This document shows, piece by piece, positions 1 to 4,865 of a stretch of DNA of 5,899 bases. A model generated the notes under the pieces. It did no database searches, was not told where the DNA came from, and saw nothing but the letters and a program-made list of their open reading frames with translations. Location of the stretch: contig CALXZS010000084.1 in the NCBI GenBank assembly GCA_944393305.1, forward strand, positions 1-5,899, in the 5' to 3' direction. The position numbers were made by a program, and so were the translations under genes. This stretch comes from an uncultured Clostridia bacterium. Its GTDB lineage: Bacteria > Bacillota > Clostridia > TANB77 > CAG-508. The first letter of the stretch is position 1. Every line of letters starts with the position of its first letter.

Positions 1-220
1 CATAACCACCATGACGAACATCTGGAAAAAATTTTTTCTTGACACAATAACCTAAATCTATACAATTTTTTCTTCCCCTTGGTGCACCAGTATATCCAGT
101 AGAAATAATTTCATCATTTTTAACAATAATTGCTCCATAATTTTTTCTAAGACAAGTTCCTCTTTCAGAAATTGCTTCAGCAATATTTAAATAATAATTA
201 ATTTTATCAACACGTTCCAT
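1..220 (-). CDS. dCMP deaminase (deoxycytidylate deaminase / ComEB-like), 5' part only
   Basis: The window holds the first 73 codons; the rest lies beyond base 1. The family deaminates dCMP to dUMP in the cytoplasm, feeding thymidylate synthesis, with a zinc-bound cytidine-deaminase fold. The visible part has the family's N-terminal signature: RGTCLRKNYGAIIVKND at residues 20-36, then STGYTGAPRGRKNC at 40-53 (the usual form is STGYNGAPRG.. followed by a Cys). The HAE zinc/catalytic motif and the PCxxC motif would lie in the missing part, so catalytic integrity cannot be judged. The start ATG (220-218) follows an AAAAGGAG ribosome binding site by 7-8 nt, and a perfect sigma-A promoter lies upstream. 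It is divergent from pyruvate kinase. Family assignment is confident; whether the true substrate is dCMP or another cytidylate is inferred from similarity. Confidence 0.88.
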   Translation of the reverse strand, partial: MERVDKINYYLNIAEAISERGTCLRKNYGAIIVKNDEIISTGYTGAPRGRKNCIDLGYCVKKKFFPDVRHGGY

Positions 221-252
221 AACAAAAACTCCTTTTCTAAAGATTAGTAATT

Positions 253-281
253 ATTATATCAAATACTATAAAAATAGTCAA
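253..281 (-). promoter_or_regulatory. sigma-A promoter of the dCMP deaminase gene
   Basis: Read on the minus strand, the -35 is TTGACT (281-276) and the -10 is TATAAT (258-253), with exactly 17 bp between. TGA directly before the -10 makes it an extended -10. The ribosome binding site and ATG follow about 30 nt downstream. Confidence 0.85.
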
Positions 282-309
282 AAAAGTTGCAAAAAACGTA
301 ATAAAACTG

Positions 310-338
310 TTGAAAATTGTGCAACATAATGATATAAT
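310..338 (+). promoter_or_regulatory. sigma-A promoter of pyk
   Basis: The -35 is TTGAAA (310-315) and the -10 is TATAAT (333-338), with a 17-bp spacer and a TGA extended -10 element (330-332). Transcription should begin near 345, giving a leader of only about 20 nt that carries AAGGAGG (352-358). An inverted repeat TGTTG-N9-CAACA (308-326) overlaps the -35 and could be an operator, but it is short. The -35 box faces away from that of the divergent dCMP deaminase promoter, with 28 bp between them. Confidence 0.88.
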
Positions 339-366
339 TAATAATGCGTGTAAGGAGGAGAAAATA

Positions 367-1809
367 ATGAAAGAAGTAATAAGAAAAACAAAAATAATTG
401 GAACAATAGGACCAGCAAGTGAAAGCGAAGAAATGCTAACAAAATTAATGAATGCAGGTTTAAACGTATGCAGAATTAACTTTTCACATGGTGGATACGA
501 AGAAAATGCAGAAAAAATCGCAACAATTAAAAGATGTAGAGAAAAACTAAACTTACCTATTGCTATGGCTCTTGATACAAAAGGACCAGAAATTAGAACA
601 GGTAAATTAGAAACAGGAGATGAAAAAGTTACAATTGAAGAAGGACAAGAATTTACTTTTGTTCATGATGATGTACTTGGAAACAATACAAAAACAACTA
701 TAAGCTATAAAAATTTATATAAAGATGTAAAACCAGGTTCAACAATATTAGTTGATGATGGTGCACTAGAATTCAAAGTAAAAGAAATAAAAGGACAAGA
801 CATTGTTTGTATAGCTCAAAACACAGGAAGATTAGGTTCAAGAAAAACAATGAATATTCCTGATGCAATAGTTGAATTACCAGCTTTAGGTGAAAAAGAT
901 ATAGATGATATCACAAAAGGTGTAAAAGCAGGATTTGACTATATATTTGCTTCATTCGTAAGAAGAGCAGATGATGTTAAACAAATAAGAAAACTATTAG
1001 ATGATAATGGTGGACAAGAAGTAGGAATTATTTCTAAAATTGAAAGCCAAGAAGGTATAGACAATTTAGAAGAAATACTTGAATTATCTGATGGTATAAT
1101 GGTTGCTCGTGGAGATATGGGTGTTGAAATACCAATGGAACAAGTTCCAATAGTTCAAAAACATATTATAAAAAGATGTAATGAAGTTGGAAAACCAGTA
1201 ATTACAGCAACACAAATGCTTGAATCAATGACATCAAACCCAAGACCAACAAGAGCAGAAGTTTCAGATGTTGCAAATGCTGTATATGATTTAACTGGAG
1301 CAATAATGCTTTCAGGAGAATGTGCAATGGGTAAATATCCAGTAGGTTGTGTTGAAACAATGAACAAAATTTCTAGAGCAATTGAAGGAAATATCAATTA
1401 CTGGAAAAGATTTAATAATAAAGGTTGCATAGTAGACAAAAATGATTTAAAAGCAAATACTGCTTATTCAGCTTGTGTAACAGCAAAAGATATAGAAGCA
1501 AATGCAATTGTAGCATATACACATACAGGAGATACAGCAAATATATTAGCAGGTTTAAAACCAGCATGCCCAGTATTAGCAATTACAGATAATTTAAAAA
1601 CATATCATAAATTATCATTAACAGCTAACACATATCCAATATATATCGAAGCTCAAAAAGACATTGATACAACAGTTGAAAAAGGAATAATTGAATTAGA
1701 AAAGAGCGGAATATTAGAAAAAGGAGACAAAATAGTTATAGCTGGTGGAAACAAAATACTTCCATTAGAAAAAGAAAGCCAAGTAATTGGTGGAATAATG
1801 AAAATATAA
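367..1809 (+). CDS. pyk: pyruvate kinase
   Basis: This is a 480-residue cytoplasmic enzyme of the last glycolytic step (phosphoenolpyruvate + ADP to pyruvate + ATP). It has the normal three-domain length without the extra C-terminal PEP-utiliser domain of Bacillus enzymes. Active-site residues are in place: R36, N38 and S40 in CRINFSHG; D70-T71 in ALDTKGPEIRTG; the catalytic Lys and metal ligand in SKIE (K224, E226); D250 in ARGDMGVEIP; T282 in TATQM. The B domain spans roughly residues 74-170 and the C domain from about 355. Glu75 with T71, K72 and T78 is the pattern of K+-dependent pyruvate kinases. The C domain is divergent: the usual GxTAR reads GDTAN, and the RxLxLxWGV stretch reads HKLSLTANT. 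The ATG at 367 has AAGGAGG 8 nt upstream. An in-frame TTG at 310 is rejected because it is the -35 box. It is monocistronic, with its own promoter and terminator. Confidence 0.97.
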   Translation: MKEVIRKTKIIGTIGPASESEEMLTKLMNAGLNVCRINFSHGGYEENAEKIATIKRCREKLNLPIAMALDTKGPEIRTGKLETGDEKVTIEEGQEFTFVHDDVLGNNTKTTISYKNLYKDVKPGSTILVDDGALEFKVKEIKGQDIVCIAQNTGRLGSRKTMNIPDAIVELPALGEKDIDDITKGVKAGFDYIFASFVRRADDVKQIRKLLDDNGGQEVGIISKIESQEGIDNLEEILELSDGIMVARGDMGVEIPMEQVPIVQKHIIKRCNEVGKPVITATQMLESMTSNPRPTRAEVSDVANAVYDLTGAIMLSGECAMGKYPVGCVETMNKISRAIEGNINYWKRFNNKGCIVDKNDLKANTAYSACVTAKDIEANAIVAYTHTGDTANILAGLKPACPVLAITDNLKTYHKLSLTANTYPIYIEAQKDIDTTVEKGIIELEKSGILEKGDKIVIAGGNKILPLEKESQVIGGIMKI

Positions 1810-1816
1810 TGAAATT

Positions 1817-1865
1817 GAGGCAAATGAAGTGAACTACAAAAGTTCACTTGAAAGCCTCTTTTTTT
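1817..1865 (+). terminator. rho-independent terminator of pyk
   Basis: A 9-bp perfect stem, AAGTGAACT (1827-1835) with AGTTCACTT (1841-1849), has an ACAAA loop. It sits on a second 5-bp stem, GAGGC (1817-1821) with GCCTC (1854-1858), separated by an internal loop. Seven consecutive T follow (1859-1865). It lies 8 bp after the pyk stop codon. Confidence 0.92.
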
Positions 1866-1901
1866 ATTTAATAGAAAAAGAAAGTTTTCCTATTAAATAA
1901 A
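1863..1901. repeat. AT-rich inverted repeat (long hairpin) behind the pyk terminator
   Basis: The arms are TTTATTTAATAG (1863-1874) and CTATTAAATAAA (1890-1901), perfectly complementary. Four more A-T pairs inside (AAAA/TTTT) are separated from the outer stem by one bulged C, closing a 6-nt loop. It overlaps the T-tract of the pyk terminator. It may be a second, weaker stop signal; no other role is visible. Confidence 0.6.
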
Positions 1902-1981
1902 GTATTTGGTGTAGAAAAATCAAGATTTTACTAAACAATAAAAGATTTCTAAAAATATCCTAAAAAACGACGAAAAAACTG

Positions 1982-2011
1982 TTGAAAATTTTTGCTAAAA
2001 TATGTCAAAAT
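1982..2011 (+). promoter_or_regulatory. probable sigma-A promoter of the YcxB-like gene
   Basis: The -35 is TTGAAA (1982-1987) and the -10 is CAAAAT (2006-2011), with an 18-bp spacer and TGT directly before the -10 (extended -10). The -10 is weak, so the call depends mainly on the -35, which lies inside a 16-nt block identical to the pyk promoter. Confidence 0.6.
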
Positions 2012-2043
2012 ATATATGAAATAAAAAATGAAAGAGGATATTT

Positions 2044-2664
2044 ATGGAAAAAGATGTTAACAATAAAAATACTAAAGAAAATATAAAAAAACAAAGACTA
2101 AAAGAGGCAAAATTTGTAAATACAACCAAAGTAACGGAAGACATGATAAATAAATTTTATAAATTTTATAAGTTCAGAGTGAAAAGGTATGACTTTTACT
2201 CTTTTATAATCTGTGGCATAGTATTAATGATAATAGCAATTAATTTTTTACTAAGGGGTAGTGAATATTTCATAGGAATAATAGGAAACATTATAATTAG
2301 CATAATATTAATAGGTATTGGAATATGTTTTTGGAAATCTGCTTTTAAAATTCAAAAATATAACAAAAAAGATATGGTTAAAATATATGCAGAAGATGTT
2401 TCAAATTTAGAAAATGATTATTTTTTTGATGATGAAAAAGTTATTATAGTGAATAAATATGGTGAAACAGAAAGGGTATACGGTTATTTAGAAGCAATAT
2501 ATGAAGCTAAAGAATGTTATTATATTTTTACAACAACAAAAAGTATTTATATAATGGCAAAAAATAGTTTTACAAAAGGGGAAGAGAGTGAATTTCATGA
2601 ATTTATAAAAGAAAAAATGAGCAAAAACTATAAAAAAAGATGTATAAGAAAAAAAGATGTATAA
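2044..2664 (+). CDS. YcxB-like membrane protein of unknown function
   Basis: This is a 206-residue protein. A charged, Lys/Asn-rich N-terminal segment (about 1-48) is followed by two hydrophobic helices, roughly residues 51-70 and 76-97, and a cytoplasmic C-terminal region. The C-terminal part (about 125-190) has the look of the YcxB-like domain: an acidic or aromatic start (YFFDDEKVII), a GxxERVYGYLEAIYEAKECYYIF block, then IYIMAKNSFTKG and a final amphipathic helix EFHEFIKEKM. In that family the pattern is a beta-rich soluble domain attached to a two-helix hairpin, with no known reaction. The ATG has AAGAGG (2032-2037) 6 nt upstream and its own promoter. It converges with the fic gene, and only 19 bp separate the two stop codons. 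I am fairly sure of the topology and moderately sure of the family; the function is unknown. Confidence 0.75.
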   Translation: MEKDVNNKNTKENIKKQRLKEAKFVNTTKVTEDMINKFYKFYKFRVKRYDFYSFIICGIVLMIIAINFLLRGSEYFIGIIGNIIISIILIGIGICFWKSAFKIQKYNKKDMVKIYAEDVSNLENDYFFDDEKVIIVNKYGETERVYGYLEAIYEAKECYYIFTTTKSIYIMAKNSFTKGEESEFHEFIKEKMSKNYKKRCIRKKDV

Positions 2665-2696
2665 ACAAAAAAGAGGAGATAGGTCAATCTATCTCC
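2665..2696 (-). terminator. terminator of the antitoxin-fic operon, overlapping the fic stop codon
   Basis: An 8-bp perfect stem, GGAGATAG (2675-2682) with CTATCTCC (2689-2696), has a 6-nt loop. On the minus strand it is followed by TCTTTTTTGTTT, a good T-tract, so it terminates the fic transcript. The upstream arm lies in the last codons of fic, and the TGA stop sits in the loop. On the plus strand only TTTA follows, so it would be a weak terminator for the YcxB-like gene. Confidence 0.8.
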
Positions 2697-3277
2697 TTTA
2701 AACATTTATATAAAATATGTTCTAAATGAGTTGTATCTATAACAGATTCTATACTTGCTGTAAGCATTTCTTGAGGGTCTACCTCTTTTATATCTAATAA
2801 ATAACCATTTACATAAGCAAGTTGTCTAATAAATTCTCTAGTAGTTCTACCATTTCCTTCTCTAAAAGGATGTAAAACATTCAGTTCTGACATATAATAT
2901 GCTAATTTTTTAGCCATTTCTTCCTTAGATAAATTCTTCAAATTATCATTTTTTAATTTATTTAATAATTCATTCAATTGGTCTTCAATATATTCCCATT
3001 TAGCAAATCTAAAACTATCTTTAGCAATATCTTCAGAGCGTATTTTGCCGGCAAAAGGGTAAATATCTTCAAATAAATATTTATGAATAGATAAAAAATG
3101 ATGAATATTAAAATTACCTATTTTTTTATTTTGCCTCAAATCATATAGCTTCAATAAAACAAGCTTCCTTTCTATTATTGAAAGCTTTTGGTTATCATGA
3201 ATATTTAGCTTGTTTACCAAAACTTCGCTATCAGGATAGCAATATATTGAATTAACGGCTTCATATAACTCAAACAT
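2684..3277 (-). CDS. Fic-domain protein adenylyltransferase (toxin of a Fic toxin-antitoxin pair)
   Basis: This 197-residue protein is almost entirely a Fic domain. The family moves AMP from ATP onto a hydroxyl of a target protein; small bacterial FicT toxins of this kind typically act on DNA gyrase and topoisomerase IV, which is inference here. The full active-site motif HPFREGNGRTTR is at residues 136-147: catalytic H136, metal-binding E140, phosphate loop GNGR, and R147, which the inhibitory Glu would contact. The target-docking flap reads YPFAGKIRSEDIAKDSFRF (73-91). There is no [S/T]xxxE[G/N] inhibitory motif in its N- or C-terminal region, so it should be a class I Fic protein needing a separate antitoxin. 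That partner is encoded immediately upstream, overlapping by 8 bp. The start ATG has AAAGGAG (3290-3284) 6 nt upstream, inside the antitoxin gene, suggesting translational coupling. All catalytic residues are present, so the toxin is probably active. Confidence 0.95.
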   Translation of the reverse strand: MFELYEAVNSIYCYPDSEVLVNKLNIHDNQKLSIIERKLVLLKLYDLRQNKKIGNFNIHHFLSIHKYLFEDIYPFAGKIRSEDIAKDSFRFAKWEYIEDQLNELLNKLKNDNLKNLSKEEMAKKLAYYMSELNVLHPFREGNGRTTREFIRQLAYVNGYLLDIKEVDPQEMLTASIESVIDTTHLEHILYKCLKEID

Positions 3278-3443
3278 TATAATCTCCTTTTATAATATCA
3301 TGAATAGCTTGGTTTATAGTAATTTCATTATTTGAAATTTTTCTTAACATAGAAATATCATCATCAGTAACATACATATTTTCAATAGCTAAATCATTCT
3401 TTAAATTTTCAACATCTAAATTAAATTTTTCTTCAAAATTCAT
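3270..3443 (-). CDS. VbhA-type antitoxin of the Fic toxin
   Basis: This 57-residue protein starts MNFEEKFNLD and ends IKGDYNV. It resembles the antitoxin VbhA family: a first helix with an inhibitory Glu-Asn pair (DLAIEN, E21-N22), then TDDDISMLRKI and the conserved closing helix NNEITINQAIHDII (39-51 approx.). In this family the Glu enters the Fic active site, pairs with the second Arg of HPFx[D/E]GNGRxxR (here R147) and stops ATP binding productively. The canonical motif is [S/T]xxxE[G/N]; here the first position is Asp17. The ATG follows TAAAGGAG (3458-3451) by 7 nt and a strong promoter lies upstream. The TGA stop overlaps the fic ATG by 8 bp, the usual antitoxin-first order. The product is short and easily missed by gene callers. 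Assignment rests on motif and position; no alignment was run. Confidence 0.85.
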   Translation of the reverse strand: MNFEEKFNLDVENLKNDLAIENMYVTDDDISMLRKISNNEITINQAIHDIIKGDYNV

Positions 3444-3470
3444 ATATTTTCTCCTTTAACACATAACTAT

Positions 3471-3499
3471 ATTATACCACATTTTTAAGAAAAAATCAA
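3471..3499 (-). promoter_or_regulatory. promoter of the antitoxin-fic operon
   Basis: On the minus strand the -35 is TTGATT (3499-3494) and the -10 is TATAAT (3476-3471), with a 17-bp spacer and TGG before the -10 (extended -10). The antitoxin ribosome binding site follows about 12 nt downstream of the -10, so the leader is very short. No obvious operator palindrome lies within it. Confidence 0.85.
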
Positions 3500-3504
3500 A
3501 TTTG

Positions 3505-3556
3505 CTTCGGGGCTGTTTTTGGGAGGTGTCCCCGAAAACAGCTCTAAAAACAGCCA
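3505..3556. repeat. GC-rich nested palindrome, REP-like; may terminate the flavoprotein gene
   Basis: This is the only G+C-rich patch in an intergenic region of the window. Three mutually exclusive pairings are visible. (a) GCTGTTTTTGGGA (3512-3524) pairs with TCCCCGAAAACAGC (3529-3542) around a GGTG loop, with one bulged C and a G-T wobble. (b) GGCTGTTTTT (3511-3520) is perfectly complementary to AAAAACAGCC (3546-3555). (c) TTCGGGG (3506-3512) is perfectly complementary to CCCCGAA (3530-3536). It starts 8 bp past the flavoprotein stop codon on the minus strand and ends a few bases before the -35 of the antitoxin promoter. No T-tract follows directly, so a standard intrinsic terminator is not assured. 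Short GC-rich GGGGAC...TCCC palindromes are common dispersed repeats in Clostridia; membership in such a family is inference. Confidence 0.7.
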
Positions 3557-3562
3557 TAAAAA

Positions 3563-4183
3563 TTAATGGATAAAATTAGTTTTAACTATATCCTCATTTT
3601 TAGGATATTCTAAACCAGATTTTTTAGCTATATCAATACATTTCAAAAGCCAAGCCATATTATTTCCTAGAGTTCTCATTGTTTGCATTCCTTCTAAATC
3701 TTTTTTTACTTCTTCAGGATTAGTTCCATGTACCTGATTCCAGTATTGAGAAGTAACAATTGGCATATTATTCATAGAAAAATATTTATTTATTTGGTCA
3801 AAGGTAGATGTAGAACCACCTCTTCTACAACTGGTAATTGTGCATGCTGGCTTATTCTCAAAAAGACTTCGTCTACCATAAAATACTCTATCCATAAAAG
3901 AAGTAAGAGCACCTGAACTAGAAGCAAAATGGACAGGAGTGCCAAAAACAAAACCATCAGTAGTAGGCACTTTTTCTAGAAAATCATTAACTAAATCATT
4001 TCTAAAACATTTTTCTGTTTTTAAGCAAGCATTACAACCTATGCAACCAGCCATTGGTTCAACTCCTAACCAAAACATTTCAGTTTCAATTCCATTTTTA
4101 TTTAAAGAATTAGCAACCTCTTCTAAAGCTGTATATGTACATCCAGTCTTATGAGGACTACCATTTACTAATAAAACTTTCAT
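3563..4183 (-). CDS. iron-sulfur flavoprotein / NADPH-dependent FMN reductase-like protein (flavodoxin fold)
   Basis: This 206-residue soluble protein begins with a flavodoxin-like strand and FMN phosphate-binding loop, VNGSPHKTGCTYTAL (6-20). It continues with a Cys cluster C47-x2-C50-x2-C53-x5-C59, the compact motif that binds a 4Fe-4S cluster in iron-sulfur flavoproteins (Isf). GTPVHFASSSGALTSFMDRV (about 81-100) is the flavin-ring loop typical of the NADPH-dependent FMN reductase superfamily. Such proteins pass electrons between ferredoxin or NAD(P)H and small acceptors, and in anaerobes often help with oxygen or peroxide defence; the actual substrate here is unknown. The ATG at 4183 is preceded by AAAGG (4200-4196) at a rather long 12-nt spacing. 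A candidate promoter lies at 4279-4251. It is transcribed toward the antitoxin-fic operon but separated from it by the GC-rich palindrome and that operon's own promoter, so it is probably monocistronic. Confidence 0.88.
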   Translation of the reverse strand: MKVLLVNGSPHKTGCTYTALEEVANSLNKNGIETEMFWLGVEPMAGCIGCNACLKTEKCFRNDLVNDFLEKVPTTDGFVFGTPVHFASSSGALTSFMDRVFYGRRSLFENKPACTITSCRRGGSTSTFDQINKYFSMNNMPIVTSQYWNQVHGTNPEEVKKDLEGMQTMRTLGNNMAWLLKCIDIAKKSGLEYPKNEDIVKTNFIH

Positions 4184-4213
4184 TATTTATCACTACCTTT
4201 CAATTTTATATAT

Positions 4214-4240
4214 AAAATAAAATCTTAAAAATTTTATTTT
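4214..4240. repeat. AT-only inverted repeat in the leader of the flavoprotein gene
   Basis: AAAATAAAAT (4214-4223) and ATTTTATTTT (4231-4240) are perfectly complementary around a 7-nt spacer. If transcribed from the 4251-4279 promoter, it would form a weak hairpin in the leader, ending about 14 nt before the ribosome binding site. No known riboswitch is recognisable. Confidence 0.45.
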
Positions 4241-4250
4241 TATACTTCAT

Positions 4251-4279
4251 ATTATACAATTAAATTAGAAATATGAAAA
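4251..4279 (-). promoter_or_regulatory. candidate promoter of the flavoprotein gene
   Basis: On the minus strand the -10 is a perfect TATAAT (4256-4251). The hexamer 17 bp upstream, TTTTCA (4279-4274), matches TTGACA at four of six positions. The leader would be about 60 nt. The perfect -10 in AT-rich DNA is only moderate evidence. Confidence 0.5.
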
Positions 4280-4419
4280 GAATAATTTAAAAATAATGGG
4301 CTCTTATCTAATAATATGAAAAATAAAATGAGTAATACTTTGATAATAGAAAAGAGTATAAAAAAAATAAAAAAATCTTTAAAATGCGAATAATCGCAAA
4401 AATTATGTAAGTGTTTCAA
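4252..4419 (-). CDS. doubtful small membrane ORF, unrecognised
   Basis: A TTG at 4419-4417 is preceded 7 nt upstream by a strong GGAGG (4431-4427). It opens 55 codons, beginning MKHLHNFCDY, with one long hydrophobic stretch at residues 16-37 (rich in Phe, Ile and Leu, with a lone Lys27) and a polar tail. I do not recognise it. For: the well-placed ribosome binding site and a plausible single-span topology. Against: A+T-rich non-coding DNA gives such Phe/Ile/Leu peptides by chance, no clear promoter lies upstream, and its stop codon falls inside the -10 box of the flavoprotein promoter. An in-frame ATG at 4440 lies upstream of the ribosome binding site and is unlikely to be used. Confidence 0.25.
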   Translation of the reverse strand: MKHLHNFCDYSHFKDFFIFFILFSIIKVLLILFFILLDKSPLFLNYSFHISNLIV

Positions 4420-4498
4420 AATTATACCTCCAATCAGCATAAAAAGTTTAAATAACCATTTTATATAATATATGATTAAGAAATAAAAAAGGGAATAG

Positions 4499-4529
4499 TT
4501 GTCACAAGAAAAAAAGTTTTACATAATAT
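4499..4529 (+). promoter_or_regulatory. cotJ operon promoter, probably mother-cell sigma (SigE/SigK type)
   Basis: CATAATAT (4522-4529) fits the CATAnnnT -10 of SigE/SigK promoters. CACA (4503-4506), 15 bp upstream, could serve as a SigK-type -35 (mACm, usually 16-17 bp away). B. subtilis cotJ is SigE-dependent. The same bases also read as sigma-A: TTGTCA (4499-4504), 17 bp, CATAAT (4522-4527), five of six matches in each box. Sequence alone does not decide between them. The cotJA ribosome binding site AAGGAGG (4536-4542) follows closely. Confidence 0.5.
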
Positions 4530-4550
4530 GTTAATAAGGAGGAAACATTT

Positions 4551-4865
4551 ATGTGCAGATGCAGAATGAATAATAACATAGATAACAATTTAGATAATTG
4601 TAATTTTAATAATGCAACAAGAAATATGGATATGTGTGAATGTGGTTTTGATGATGATTCACCATTTCCAGAGAACTATATGTATGGTCAAAGTTATGTT
4701 CCAATTCAACAGATGAGTAATACTTTTAGACCAGATGTTGGATTGAAAATGGGAACTATTTTTCCAGAATTAGTAAGTCCTTATACAGCAGGTCAAAATT
4801 TAGAGGAAATGAATTTCTTGAGAGATTCTAATGAAATTAAGGAGGGATGTAATAGTGGAAGGTAA
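4551..4865 (+). CDS. cotJA: spore coat-associated protein CotJA
   Basis: This 104-residue protein is first in a three-gene cotJ operon. The conserved CotJA core is YVPIQQMSNTFRPDVGLKMG followed by TIFPELVSPY (about 49-78), matching the family pattern of a Gly/Thr-x-(W/F)-P-x-L-x-x-PY block. The core is preceded by an Asn/Cys-rich head: MCRCRMNNNIDNN, then NCNFNN and MCECGF. Cys occur at 2, 4, 17, 29, 31 and 100. The CotJ proteins are made in the mother cell and assembled in the inner coat, where CotJA and CotJC depend on each other in B. subtilis. The ATG follows AAGGAGG (4536-4542) by 8 nt. The stop TAA overlaps the cotJB start by 11 bp. The protein is longer than the roughly 80-residue Bacillus protein because of the extended head and tail. 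Confidence 0.9.
   Translation: MCRCRMNNNIDNNLDNCNFNNATRNMDMCECGFDDDSPFPENYMYGQSYVPIQQMSNTFRPDVGLKMGTIFPELVSPYTAGQNLEEMNFLRDSNEIKEGCNSGR

Larger units (their letters stand above)
4184..4550. other. 367-bp AT-rich intergenic region between divergent flavoprotein and cotJ genes
   Basis: This holds the flavoprotein promoter (4251-4279), an AT-only inverted repeat (4214-4240), a doubtful 55-codon minus-strand ORF (4252-4419), and a small hairpin TGCGA-ATAA-TCGCA (4385-4398). The hairpin is followed by TTTT on the minus strand, too weak to call a terminator. The cotJ promoter and ribosome binding site are at 4499-4542. Nothing else recognisable is present. Confidence 0.6.

Noticed and set aside
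310..366. An upstream TTG start extending pyruvate kinase by 19 codons
   Set aside because: TTG at 310 is the -35 box of the pyk promoter, and the -10 and ribosome binding site lie inside the supposed extension. The ATG at 367 has AAGGAGG at 8 nt and gives the normal family length.
1155..1397. Minus-strand open frame of 80 codons across pyk
   Set aside because: It lies antisense within a clearly conserved enzyme and has no recognisable domain; it is a shadow of the coding strand.
1653..1847. Minus-strand open frame of 64 codons over the 3' end of pyk and its terminator
   Set aside because: It starts inside the terminator hairpin and has no domain; it is a shadow frame.
3728..4154. Two plus-strand frames (3728-3916 and 3939-4154) opposite the flavoprotein gene
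   Set aside because: Both are antisense to a gene with intact motifs and resemble no family.
4318..4395. Plus-strand 25-codon frame beginning MKNKMSNTL
   Set aside because: It has no ribosome binding site, is Lys-rich from A-tracts, and is too short to support.
4385..4398. TGCGA-ATAA-TCGCA hairpin as a terminator or riboswitch element
   Set aside because: There are only five base pairs, the T-run on the minus strand is short, and no gene upstream needs termination.
4831..4854. ATG at 4831 as the start of CotJB
   Set aside because: The strong AAGGAGGG lies downstream of this ATG and fits the GTG at 4855. The extra residues MKLRRDVI are simply the translated ribosome binding site region.
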